DNA from: Spirochaetota bacterium
GTDB lineage: Bacteria > Spirochaetota > Spirochaetia > Treponematales > Breznakiellaceae
DNA: 48,679 bases
NCBI GenBank assembly: GCA_023406985.1
Contig: JAEXTK010000197.1
Coordinates: forward strand, 1 to 48,679
Reading direction: 5' to 3'
The translations under genes were made by a program, and so were the position numbers. Below are positions 24,883 through 33,450 of the stretch, piece by piece (the stretch's first letter is position 1; every line of letters starts with the position of its first letter). The notes under the pieces were generated by a model. It had not been told where the DNA came from, searched no databases, and saw only the letters and a program-made list of their open reading frames with translations.

Positions 24883-26388
24883 CTACGTCCGCGCATCGAT
24901 GACGCTGAGCGAATGGGGCGGGAGCAGAATGGCCCCATCCGCCACGTTCAGTCTCTCCTTTCGGGGCGTTACCCGTTCCGGCGAGTCGATATCGTTGTAG
25001 TCGTCGGGAGAGCCGCCCCGCAATACCGTCGCGTCTACGGATCCTTCCCACCGGAGCGCCTTCAATCGCAACGAGCACGGCACGCTCTCGGACGGATGGC
25101 GATTGACCAACGCGATCCGCCACTGCCGCATCGCGTCGTCGCAGGTAGCGATGGCGTCGACCGCCGGAACCGCATCGGGGATATTCATTTTGCTTTTGCC
25201 GCTGAAGGCGATCATCGGGCTCCGCGTATGGACGCGGGCGATGTTCTTCTCCAGCAGATTGGCGTACATCCACAGCACGTGGTACGTCGTCCGTTTGACG
25301 ATCCCCTCGGGGTGGGTAAAGATCGGCCCCCGGGCGTTCACGAGAGGGGCCATGCACGCCATGGTCACGCTATCCGGATGGCGCAGGCACGCGTTCAGGA
25401 AGCACGCGGAAAACAGCGCGTCCGCCATGGTATAGAGCGAGGCGATATCGTTACCCGAACGGGACGCGACATCGGCGCCGTGGACGCCGTTCTTGGGGGG
25501 ATGATGCCAGCCCTTGAGATTCCACTCGTCGAAGGCTATCGATATCTTGCCCTTGAAGCCGGCGGCGTCGATCACGCTCTCCGCGTGTTCAATGAACCTA
25601 TCCGGATCGGCGCTGGCCATCATGCACTCGATGAACGAGGATGGTTCATTCACGAGCCACAAAGGATCCCAGTACTTATGGATGGACAGATAGGTCAGGT
25701 ATTTACCCGCGTTCTTGAGCAGCGGAAGCGTCCATTCGATATCGGAAGTCGCCGCGGCCGATAGCTTCAAGGTCGTATCGGTATGCAGCATCATCTTGGC
25801 GGATTCCGCGACGAAATGCGACCACTGGTCTACCGTCTTGGCCCCGATCTCCCAATCGCCGTAGTTCTCGTTACCGATGGACCAATAGGCGACCCCGTAC
25901 GGGGTTTCCGACGCGTTCTCCTTCCGGAGCGCGGCCCATTTGCCCGAGGTACCGTTGCAATATTCCACCCAATCGCTCATCTCCTCCGGCGTGCCCGTAC
26001 CCGCGTTCGTGCAGATATACGGCTCGGTCCCCACCTTGGAACACCATTTGATGAACTCATCCGTACCGAACGTGTTGGGATCGGCCTCATGCCACGCCTT
26101 GTCGAACGCCGGCTTCCGATCCACGCCGACCCCATCGAGCCAATGATACGCGCTGACGAAGCAACCGCCCGGCCAACGCACGATCGGGACGCGGAGGTCG
26201 CGCACGGCGTCCATGACGTCGATCCTGAAGCCGTCCTCATCGGAGCGCGGCGAGCGCGGATCGAAGATGCCTCCATGCACTTGTCTATGGAAATGCTCGA
26301 GGAACTGCCCAAATACTTGCTTGTTGTAAGGCGAGCATCCTCGATGATCCTCGACATGTACGATGCTCCGCTCGGTCGATGTTTCCAA
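24883..26388 (-). CDS. abfA: Alpha-L-arabinofuranosidase, glycoside hydrolase family 51
   Basis: 501 residues from a TTG start at 26388, supported by GGAGG six to seven bases upstream. GH51 hallmarks: QFLEHFHRQVHGGIFD, RWPGGCFVSAYHW, acid/base Glu174 in WSIGNENYGDWE and nucleophile Glu288 in AFDEWNL. No signal peptide, so it removes arabinose side groups from imported oligosaccharides. It complements the GH67 enzyme. The FitB/VapC-like toxin gene ends only 15 bases upstream in the same direction, so the glycosidase is probably in the toxin-antitoxin transcript. Confidence 0.95.
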   Translation of the reverse strand: METSTERSIVHVEDHRGCSPYNKQVFGQFLEHFHRQVHGGIFDPRSPRSDEDGFRIDVMDAVRDLRVPIVRWPGGCFVSAYHWLDGVGVDRKPAFDKAWHEADPNTFGTDEFIKWCSKVGTEPYICTNAGTGTPEEMSDWVEYCNGTSGKWAALRKENASETPYGVAYWSIGNENYGDWEIGAKTVDQWSHFVAESAKMMLHTDTTLKLSAAATSDIEWTLPLLKNAGKYLTYLSIHKYWDPLWLVNEPSSFIECMMASADPDRFIEHAESVIDAAGFKGKISIAFDEWNLKGWHHPPKNGVHGADVASRSGNDIASLYTMADALFSACFLNACLRHPDSVTMACMAPLVNARGPIFTHPEGIVKRTTYHVLWMYANLLEKNIARVHTRSPMIAFSGKSKMNIPDAVPAVDAIATCDDAMRQWRIALVNRHPSESVPCSLRLKALRWEGSVDATVLRGGSPDDYNDIDSPERVTPRKERLNVADGAILLPPHSLSVIDART

Positions 26389-26403
26389 GGGTATCCTCCA
26401 ACA

Positions 26404-26820
26404 TCAGTCGTCGGCGCGCCAGGGGTTCACGGTCGTAATGGGTAGGAAATCGAAATCGGTCACGTGGCGCGTCGCAAGGGCGGCACCGCGCGCGGCGGCG
26501 ATGGCGGCAATCATTCCATCTTCCACGCTCAAGGGCCGCCCCACCGCGCGAGACTTCTCCCTCATGATCGCATAGACTCGGGCGGCGGCTTCATCGTAGC
26601 TCAGGATAACCGCCTGACGCATCAGCACCTCTTCGATGGCTGCCAGAAGGCCATCGCGACGCCTGCCGGGGGGAAGCGGCCGCACCCCCGTCAGCAATTC
26701 CCCGACGGTGATGGAAGTGAGGGCAAGGGCTTCGCTTTGGCCCTGCAACCACCGCATGACGGTCGGCGACGGTTGGGTGCGCACGGTCTCGGAGACGACG
26801 TTGGTGTCGAGGATGATCAT
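26404..26820 (-). CDS. vapC: PIN-domain toxin, FitB/VapC family
   Basis: 138 residues from ATG 26820. PIN-domain acidic residues are Asp5 (ILDTNVVSE), Glu41 (TVGELLTG) and Asp101 (SVEDGMIAA), with a fourth near TDFDFLP. The start overlaps the antitoxin stop by four bases (ATGA). It is expected to be a Mg-dependent RNase held inactive by its partner. The sequence is nearer to FitB (long type, SETVR) than to classical VapC. GH51 follows 15 bases downstream. Confidence 0.92.
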   Translation of the reverse strand: MIILDTNVVSETVRTQPSPTVMRWLQGQSEALALTSITVGELLTGVRPLPPGRRRDGLLAAIEEVLMRQAVILSYDEAAARVYAIMREKSRAVGRPLSVEDGMIAAIAAARGAALATRHVTDFDFLPITTVNPWRADD

Positions 26821-27044
26821 GACAAATCGACATCCCGCGGCTGGGAGCGCGATGGTAGAGACAGCTCGTCGCCTCGCAAGGCTTCTGTGGCCGCGACCCA
26901 CCGGGGCCACCACCTGCGGCCACGTACCGCCTCGGCGAGAATGTCGCGCACCTCGGCCTCCATCGAACGTCCTTGCGATTCGGCTTGGGCCTTCAATCCT
27001 TGGTAGATGTCGTCTTCCAGCTGACGTACGGTCAATGTGGGCAT
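26817..27044 (-). CDS. vapB: Antitoxin, FitA/VapB ribbon-helix-helix type
   Basis: 75 residues from ATG 27044, with GGAGGAGG eight bases upstream. The N-terminal ribbon-helix-helix reads TLTVRQLEDDIYQGLKAQA followed by SMEAEVRDILAEAV. The C-terminal tail with RWWPRWVAATEAL would bind the toxin. It is coupled by a four-base overlap to the PIN toxin gene and should repress its own promoter. Confidence 0.9.
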   Translation of the reverse strand: MPTLTVRQLEDDIYQGLKAQAESQGRSMEAEVRDILAEAVRGRRWWPRWVAATEALRGDELSLPSRSQPRDVDLS

Positions 27045-27078
27045 GAGAGGAGCCTCCTCCGGAGATCCTGCTGTCACT

Positions 27079-27107
27079 ATGCTAGCACACTTCGTCGCAT
27101 CACGCAA
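27079..27107 (-). promoter_or_regulatory. Putative promoter of the FitAB-like module
   Basis: On the minus strand TTGCGT (27107-27102), a 17-base spacer and TAGCAT (27084-27079) form a weak sigma-70-like promoter. The palindrome TGCTAGCA (27080-27087) covers the -10 box and could be the antitoxin operator. Confidence 0.4.
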
Positions 27108-27242
27108 ATGAGGGGAAGGGTCGGGGACGCGTCGCCGGACTGGACGCCCATCGCGTCCAGAGCGCCCCGATGATCGCACCTCAAGGCCGGAGTACCGTAT
27201 ACTGGCGGCGAACAACGCGTCGGAGTTTGAAAGGATACCCAC

Positions 27243-27668
27243 ATGGAAACGATCAACGCCATCGAACTGAGCGATGAGACGGTCTACCCGGATGAGCGGG
27301 TCCTGCGCAACGTGCTCGGGGAATCGTACGATGCGTATCGCCGGTTGCTGGATCTCTTTCAGGAAGACGGGATGCTGAGCGAATGGAGATACTACCGGGA
27401 CGGCAAGGCCTGGCTCTGCAAGGTCCAGAAGAAGAAAAAGACGATCGTATGGATGTCCGCCTGGAAGGGCTACCTGCAGGCGACCGTCTATTTCCCGGAA
27501 CGGTTCATAGAGGAGGTCTGTTCCCTGGACCTCCGCGAGGAGACGAAAGAGCGGATCAGGACGACCGAACGGGTCGGGAAATCGGCGCCGTGCATTTTCG
27601 CCATTACGGGAGAGGACGTCCTGGACGATTTCGCGAAGGTCATGCGGTTCAAAGTTCTCCTGAAGTGA
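27243..27668 (+). CDS. DUF3788 family protein
   Basis: 141 residues. The order of conserved parts matches DUF3788: LSDETVYPDERVL, WRYYRDGKAWLCKVQKKKKT, FPERF and a C-terminal segment near DVLDDFAKVM. These are small soluble proteins of unknown biochemical role. An AAAGGA ribosome site precedes ATG 27243. Upstream, between this gene and the toxin-antitoxin module, is a perfect 8-bp stem (CTGGACGC, 27140-27147, with GCGTCCAG). It is convergent with the response regulator, six bases apart. Confidence 0.85.
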   Translation: METINAIELSDETVYPDERVLRNVLGESYDAYRRLLDLFQEDGMLSEWRYYRDGKAWLCKVQKKKKTIVWMSAWKGYLQATVYFPERFIEEVCSLDLREETKERIRTTERVGKSAPCIFAITGEDVLDDFAKVMRFKVLLK

Positions 27669-27674
27669 GCGCGG

Positions 27675-28058
27675 CTAACCCTGCTGGGAGGCCTTGTAGA
27701 GCGCCCGCTCTATGGTGGCCAAGAGGTTGCGCTCGTCGAAGGGCTTGAAGATGTAGCCGTAGGGCCGCGCGACCTTGGCGTCCTCTATGGTCTTCTGGTC
27801 CGAATACGCGGTGAGGTAGATGATCGGCACGCGGAAGGTATCCGTGATCGCCTTCGCGGCCTCTATGCCGCTCATGCCTTCCGAGAGGCTGATATCCATG
27901 AGGACCAGGTCGGGCGCGAATTCCGGTATCGCCGCGATCGCCTCCTCTCCCGTCGTCCGGATCGCGCTCTCTATGTGTCCGGTCTCGTCGAGATACGACT
28001 GGATCCCGAGCGCGACGAGCTCCTCGTCTTCGACTATCAATATCCTGGCTTTTTCCAC
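27675..28058 (-). CDS. Single-domain response regulator (receiver only)
   Basis: 127 residues if started at GTG 28058; an ATG at 28106 would add 16 residues unlike the family. The receiver residues are complete: Glu10/Asp11, phospho-acceptor Asp55 (LVLMDIS), Thr83 and Lys105 (FKPF). There is no output domain. Receivers of this type (YLTAYSD, GYIFKPFDE) typically pair with HisKA_2/HWE kinases. One such kinase is encoded 2.4 kb away on the other strand (30436-33393), so it is the likely partner. Confidence 0.9.
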   Translation of the reverse strand: MEKARILIVEDEELVALGIQSYLDETGHIESAIRTTGEEAIAAIPEFAPDLVLMDISLSEGMSGIEAAKAITDTFRVPIIYLTAYSDQKTIEDAKVARPYGYIFKPFDERNLLATIERALYKASQQG

Positions 28059-28251
28059 GGGTGCACCACCGACCTCGATACTACGGCAGAATTTTCCCCG
28101 TGGCAAATTTCTCCCGCGCCGCGCTCCCGGGGAAACGTTTCTTTCCCGAATGCCCTTGCTCCGGGGCGGGAATCGACCTACAACTAGTCTAGTGAAAAAT
28201 CCTTTCCCTGATCACGCGTAGACGCCGGCGGGCGGAGGAGAGCGCGGTCCG

Positions 28252-28875
28252 ATGGTTTTTATCGTTGTCGGCATGGGGGCCTTGCTGCTCCTTCTCGTTT
28301 CGGACTGGGCCGACTGCGAAGGTCGCCGCGGGACGCGCCTCCTCGCGGCGGCGGTCTCCCTGGCCCTCCTCCTCGCCTCCACGATCGTCCTGGTCGCCGA
28401 CCCCGAGCGGCTGGACCTGTCGGTATGGGTGCGGATTCCGGCGGCGCTCGCCGCGGCGCTGTTCCTCTTCCTGCTCGCGAGTTCCCTGTTCTTGGAAATC
28501 CGGCTGGTCGAAGGTCCCGACGGGGAACGGCCCCTGTACACGCGGGGAACCTACGCCCTCGTCCGCCATCCCGGCGTCCTCTGGCTCGCCCTCCTCCAAG
28601 TCGCCTTCGCCCTGGCGATCCGGTCCCGGCTACTCCTCGTCGCCGCGCCCTTCTGGACCGCCGCGAACGTGGCGCTCGTCGCCGTAGAGGACCGGGTCTT
28701 CTTCCCGCGGCTCTTCGGGGAGGCCTATCGACGATACCGGAAAAACGTCCCGTTCTTGATACCGACTCTTTCCAGCGTTAAGAATTGCATAGCGACATAT
28801 CCAATTAAAGAAGTGCAAAACAATGCCGAGGAGGCTACCCATGGCGACGATCAGCGAACTGCTCAAAAAAAATAA
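28252..28875 (+). CDS. Isoprenylcysteine-methyltransferase-like membrane protein
   Basis: 207 residues with five hydrophobic segments. The C-terminal half shows the ICMT/PEMT pattern TRGTYALVRHPGVLW followed by EDRVFFPRLFGEAYRRYRKN, where the SAM-binding Arg-His and Glu sit. In bacteria such proteins methylate small lipids or unknown substrates. The last 35 bases overlap the next gene, whose ribosome site is inside this frame. This suggests one transcript with the GH3-type gene and the kinase. Confidence 0.8.
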   Translation: MVFIVVGMGALLLLLVSDWADCEGRRGTRLLAAAVSLALLLASTIVLVADPERLDLSVWVRIPAALAAALFLFLLASSLFLEIRLVEGPDGERPLYTRGTYALVRHPGVLWLALLQVAFALAIRSRLLLVAAPFWTAANVALVAVEDRVFFPRLFGEAYRRYRKNVPFLIPTLSSVKNCIATYPIKEVQNNAEEATHGDDQRTAQKK

Positions 28876-30448
28876 GAAGAAAGAGATCTGGGACGAGTAC
28901 TGCGGCTTCCTTGACCTGGACGTGGCCCGGTTCATGGCGATCCAGCGGAGGCTGATGGAGGAGCAGCTGGCGATCTACCCGAACTGCGAGCTCGGGCGCA
29001 GGATCTTCCGCGGAGAAGCCCCCAAGACGATCGAGGAATTCCGGGAGAAGGTGCGGTTCACCACCTACCAGGACTATCTCCCCGACCTGATCGCGAAGAA
29101 CGAGGACGTCCTGCCGAAGCGGGCGCAGGCCTGGGTCCACACCTCCGGCAGCTCGAGCGAATACAACTTCAAGTGGGTGCCCTACCCGAAGGACATGTAC
29201 GAGACCGCGGGCAAGTCCACGGCCAGCCTCTTCCTCCTCTCGGGCGCCCGGCACCGCGGCGACATCGTCATCCGCGACGGCATGAGCTTCCCCTACACCG
29301 CCGCCCCGCCGCCCTACCTGACCGGCGTCGGCCTCCAGTACATGCTCGAGCTCATCGACCTCCGGGTCTACCCGCCGATAGAGCAGGCCCTCCGGATGGA
29401 GTTCCAGGAGCGGATCAAGGCCGGTTTCGCCCAGGCGCTCAGCGAGGGCATGGACTACATCTGCGCGATCTCCTCCATCCTGCTCAGGATCAGCGAGAGC
29501 TTCAACAGCGAGGAGAAGGGCGGCTTCTCCCTGAGTTCCCTGCCCCGCGATCCCCGGGCCCTGCTCCGGCTCGCCAGGGCCTTCATCGTGGCCAAGCTGC
29601 AGGGGCGCAACATCCAGCCGAAGGACATCTGGAAGCTCAAGGGCGCCATGTGCGGCGGTATGGACACCTCGATCTTCAAGGACAAGGTGGCCGAATCCTG
29701 GGGCGTGGTCCCGGTGGAGATCTACGCGGCGAGCGAATTCGGCGCCATCGCCATACAGTCCTGGACGCGCAAGGGCCTGACGTTCTACCCCAACACCAAC
29801 TTCTGGGAGTTCATCTCCGAGGAGGATTACCGCAAGGTGATGGCGGACCGGGACTACGTCCCCCGATCCTACCTCATGGACGAGGTGGAGCCGGAAAAAG
29901 AGTACGTCCTCGTCGGGAGCAACTTCTACGGCGGAGCCCTCTGCCGCTACATCGTGGGCGACCTCATCAAGTTCATCTCGCTCAAGGACGCGAAGGCGGA
30001 GATCGACCTTCCGCAGATGACCTTCGTCTCCCGGATCGACGGGCTGATCGACGTCGGCGGCTTCACCCGCCTGACCGAGAAGACGATATGGCAGGCCATC
30101 GTGGACTCGGGCGTCCAATACGAGGACTGGACGATCCGCAAGGAATCCTTGGGCGGCAAGCCGGTCCTGCGGCTCTACATGGAACTCCGTAACGGAGAGT
30201 CCAAGACCGCGGCCGAGGAGAGGATCCACGAATCGCTCAAGGACCTCAACGTCCCCTACAGCGAACTGGAGGAACTCATCGGGGTGCGCCCGCTCTCGCT
30301 TTCGGTCCTCTCCAAGGGGACCTTCCGGCGATACTATGAGGAGCGGCAGGCCTCGGGCTCGGACATCGCCCACCTGAAGCCCCCGCACGTGAACGCGAGC
30401 GAGCAAGTGATAGAGAACCTGGTCCGGATGAGCAGGTGGAAACTTTGA
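28841..30448 (+). CDS. GH3 auxin-responsive-promoter family acyl-acid amido synthetase
   Basis: 535 residues from ATG 28841 (GAGGAGG at 28828-28834). The adenylate-forming motif AWVHTSGSSSEYNFKWVPY, the middle part MCGGMDTSIFKD and YAASEFGAIAIQ, and the C-terminal FVSRIDGLIDVGGFTRLTEK match the GH3 superfamily. In plants GH3 proteins conjugate auxin or jasmonate to amino acids through acyl-AMP. Bacterial members have few assigned substrates. The gene overlaps the kinase gene by 13 bases, suggesting that its product or substrate is linked to the signal. That is inference. Confidence 0.85.
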   Translation: MATISELLKKNKKKEIWDEYCGFLDLDVARFMAIQRRLMEEQLAIYPNCELGRRIFRGEAPKTIEEFREKVRFTTYQDYLPDLIAKNEDVLPKRAQAWVHTSGSSSEYNFKWVPYPKDMYETAGKSTASLFLLSGARHRGDIVIRDGMSFPYTAAPPPYLTGVGLQYMLELIDLRVYPPIEQALRMEFQERIKAGFAQALSEGMDYICAISSILLRISESFNSEEKGGFSLSSLPRDPRALLRLARAFIVAKLQGRNIQPKDIWKLKGAMCGGMDTSIFKDKVAESWGVVPVEIYAASEFGAIAIQSWTRKGLTFYPNTNFWEFISEEDYRKVMADRDYVPRSYLMDEVEPEKEYVLVGSNFYGGALCRYIVGDLIKFISLKDAKAEIDLPQMTFVSRIDGLIDVGGFTRLTEKTIWQAIVDSGVQYEDWTIRKESLGGKPVLRLYMELRNGESKTAAEERIHESLKDLNVPYSELEELIGVRPLSLSVLSKGTFRRYYEERQASGSDIAHLKPPHVNASEQVIENLVRMSRWKL

Positions 30449-33393
30449 GCTCGCCCCAGATCGTGGCGATCGTCGTCAAGGTCGTCGCGATCGTCGCCTA
30501 CCTGATCCTGTTCTTCGGCGTGGTCCAGAGCAAGGCGGAGCGGAGCATCCGCCTCCTGTTCTCGCTCTACATGATCGGGATGCTCGTCTGGCAGCTGTCC
30601 TCCCTCATGATCAGCCTGCCCGGCAGCGCCCGGGCCGCCCTGGTCTGGTACAACCTGGAGATCGCCGGCGGCTCGGTGGACGTCCTCTTCTACCCGCTGG
30701 CCTTGGCCTTCGCCCAGTCCAAGAAGTCCAAGATCATGTCGAGGCTGGCCTACGCGAGCTGCGCCCTCATGATCGCGGCCGGCTCGTTCCAGTTGATCTG
30801 GACCGACGTGGTGCGGGGGCTCGGGGGCTACTGGGTACCCGTGTATAACAACCCCCGGATCTACATCGCGGGCTCCCTGTGGTACCTGTTCTACATCTGC
30901 GGGATCGTCGTCCTCCTCCGCGCCCTGCCCAAGGAGAAGTCGCCCGAGCGCCGGAACCGGATGTTCTACATGATCCTCGGCGGCGTGCTCGTGGTCTTCG
31001 GCCTTTCCACCAACCTGACGCCGATGCGCGACTTCCCGATCGACATCACCTTCAACCTGATCAGCGCGATCACGATCGGCTACGCGGTCATCAAGTACAA
31101 GCTCCTCGACATCCGCTTCGTGCTCGTGCGCAGCCTCTTCTACTCCGCGCTGACCGCCTTCCTGATCGCCGCGTACGTCGTGCTGGTCTTCGGCCTCGGG
31201 AGGGGCCTCCAGCGCAGCCTCGGCTACACCGGCTCCACCTACGACGTCTTCGCGGTCCTCATCCTGGCCTTCCTCTTCCTCCCTCTCCGGAACGCGCTGC
31301 AGGCGCTCATCGACAAGGTCTTCTTCCGCGAGAAAGGCGACTACCAGAAGGCGATGCAGGTCTTCAGCAAGAAGATCGCCTCGCTGTACGAGGAAGAGCC
31401 GATCCTGGAGCTCGTGTGCCAGACGGTCCAGGATGCCGCCAAGCCCGCCTTCGTCGCGCTCTCCCTCTACGACGGCGGGAGCGGGACCTACGTCGTCCGC
31501 CACGTCCACGGCGCCGGCGGCGAGGCGGCGGAGGTCAGGGAGCGCGCGGACTCGGCCCTCGCCCTCTGGCTGCGGAAGGAGGGGAAGCCCCTGAAGCGGG
31601 AGGAGTCGCTCCTGGACCCCGAGACGCGGGACCTCGCCGACGGGACCTCCGCCGTCCTGGCGGCCGAGCCGGTATCCATCATCGTCCCGGTCCTGCTCAA
31701 CGAGCGGCTCCTCGGCATCCTCACCCTCGGGGACAAGAGATCGGGCGTCATGTACAACGCGGACGACCTCCGCTTCCTGTCCACGATCGCGAACCAGGCC
31801 GCCACCGCCCTGGACAAGAGCGAGATCTTCCTGAAGATCCAGCGGAGGCTCGCGGAGCAGACCCTGCTCTTCGTGCTCAGCGAGAAATTCCGCGGGTCCT
31901 CGGACTTCGATTCGACCATGAACGCGAACGTGGAGGTGCTCAAGAGCTTCCTCGTCTGCGACCAATGCGCCTTCCTCTGCTTCGACAAGGCGGGGAAGCC
32001 GAAGGTCTTCGCCCAGGACCGGCTTAGCCGGATCGCGGCCGAGCTCTGCGCCGAGGTCTGGGCCGCGCTGGGCCTCGGCGCGGGCGGGGCCGCCTTCGAC
32101 GAGGCGGAGCTGGTCCGGCGCCTCCGCGCCCTGACCGCGGAGCGGGGCGACCTGTCCGCGGCGGAGGCCGACGCGATCGGCTCGCTGTCCTTCCGCGCCC
32201 TCTCGCACGAGGAGAACCTCCTCGGCCTGCTCGCGATCTCGCGCACGGTGGGGGGACCTTCCGGCTACGAACGGGAGAACGAGCTCTTGCGGACGGTCCA
32301 GGCCATCATCTCCCAGGGCATCGTGCTCAACCGGACCATCGCCGACCTGCTCAACCTGGAGTCGTACAACGAGAAGATCCTGGACAGCCTGAACGACATG
32401 GGCGACACGCTCGTGATCCTGAACCAGGACGGCCGCATCAACCAGGTCAACAAGGCGACCTGCGCCCTCCTGGAGTACTCCGAAGAGGAACTCGTGGGCG
32501 CCCCCATCCAAAATTTCCTCGCCGACGACGGGGGCGTGCTCTCCGGCGAGGGACTCCGCGAACTCCTGCAGAACCGCCCCGTCTCCAACCGCGAGCTGAG
32601 CTACCGCGCGAAATCCGGCCTCCCGATACCCATGCTCTTCTCGGGCTCGTCGCTCTCCGGCGAGAACGGCGGGAGCAGGGAGATCATCGGCATCGCCCGG
32701 GACATGACGGAGCGGCGGAAGGCCGAGGAGGCGATGAAGAACCTCCTCCTCGTCAAGGAGATCCACCACCGCATCAAGAACAATCTCCAAGTGATCTCGA
32801 GCCTCCTCGTCCTCCAGGCGAGCTACGTCCAGGACGAGGAGGTCAAGGACATGTTCCGGGAGAGCCAGTTCCGCGTCAGGTCCATGGCCCTCATCCACGA
32901 GAAGCTGTACCGTTCCCAGACGCCCTCGGAGATCGACTTCTCCGAGTACGCGCAGGACCTCGCGCGCAGCCTCCTGTCCTCGTACAACCTCGGCGAATCG
33001 AAGGTGGAACTCTCCATCGACATCGCCGACGCGGTGCTCGGGATGGACAGCGCCGTCCCCTGCGGCCTCATCATCAACGAGCTCGTCTCCAACGCCCTGA
33101 AGCACGCCTTCCCCGACCGCGCGAGCGGCCGTATCCTGGTCTGGATGCGCCCCGCGGAACGGCCCGCCTGGGCAGCGTCCGGCGGCTCGGGCGCCTCCGG
33201 CGCGAGCGACCGCTTCTTCGAACTGCGCGTGCACGACGACGGCGTCGGCTTGCCCGAGAACCTGGACATCGCGACGGCGAACACCCTCGGCCTCAAGATC
33301 GTGCGGACCCTCACGCGGCAGCTCAAGGGCGTCATCGATATCGGGCGGGAAGGAGGCACGAAGGTGTCCATCGTGTTCCAGGAGCAGCGCTGA
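30436..33393 (+). CDS. Large membrane sensor kinase: 7TM-type N-terminus, two GAF, PAS, HisKA_2
   Basis: 985 residues from GTG 30436. The first 290 residues hold about eight membrane segments of the histidine-kinase N-terminal 7TM type. Two GAF-like domains follow (about 310-465 and 480-620), then a PAS domain (about 640-750; LNDMGDTLVILNQDGRINQV). The HisKA_2 dimerisation domain has EIHHRIKNNLQVISSLL with His777/His778; His778 fits the HRxKNNL phosphosite. The HATPase shows INELVSNALKHAF and HDDGVGLP. No receiver is attached; the single-domain regulator at 27675 is the likely partner. Coupled to the GH3-type gene by overlap. Confidence 0.93.
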   Translation: METLSSPQIVAIVVKVVAIVAYLILFFGVVQSKAERSIRLLFSLYMIGMLVWQLSSLMISLPGSARAALVWYNLEIAGGSVDVLFYPLALAFAQSKKSKIMSRLAYASCALMIAAGSFQLIWTDVVRGLGGYWVPVYNNPRIYIAGSLWYLFYICGIVVLLRALPKEKSPERRNRMFYMILGGVLVVFGLSTNLTPMRDFPIDITFNLISAITIGYAVIKYKLLDIRFVLVRSLFYSALTAFLIAAYVVLVFGLGRGLQRSLGYTGSTYDVFAVLILAFLFLPLRNALQALIDKVFFREKGDYQKAMQVFSKKIASLYEEEPILELVCQTVQDAAKPAFVALSLYDGGSGTYVVRHVHGAGGEAAEVRERADSALALWLRKEGKPLKREESLLDPETRDLADGTSAVLAAEPVSIIVPVLLNERLLGILTLGDKRSGVMYNADDLRFLSTIANQAATALDKSEIFLKIQRRLAEQTLLFVLSEKFRGSSDFDSTMNANVEVLKSFLVCDQCAFLCFDKAGKPKVFAQDRLSRIAAELCAEVWAALGLGAGGAAFDEAELVRRLRALTAERGDLSAAEADAIGSLSFRALSHEENLLGLLAISRTVGGPSGYERENELLRTVQAIISQGIVLNRTIADLLNLESYNEKILDSLNDMGDTLVILNQDGRINQVNKATCALLEYSEEELVGAPIQNFLADDGGVLSGEGLRELLQNRPVSNRELSYRAKSGLPIPMLFSGSSLSGENGGSREIIGIARDMTERRKAEEAMKNLLLVKEIHHRIKNNLQVISSLLVLQASYVQDEEVKDMFRESQFRVRSMALIHEKLYRSQTPSEIDFSEYAQDLARSLLSSYNLGESKVELSIDIADAVLGMDSAVPCGLIINELVSNALKHAFPDRASGRILVWMRPAERPAWAASGGSGASGASDRFFELRVHDDGVGLPENLDIATANTLGLKIVRTLTRQLKGVIDIGREGGTKVSIVFQEQR

Positions 33394-33450
33394 AGGGCCC
33401 CGCGGATCGGCGCAAGCGTACGCATGGTTCAAAGAAACGGAGACGCGAAA

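Noticed and set aside
30334..33432. 1032-codon open frame antisense to the GH3-kinase region
   Set aside because: The opposite strand carries clear kinase motifs in order; the antisense product is Asp/Glu/Arg-rich with no domain and no ribosome site.
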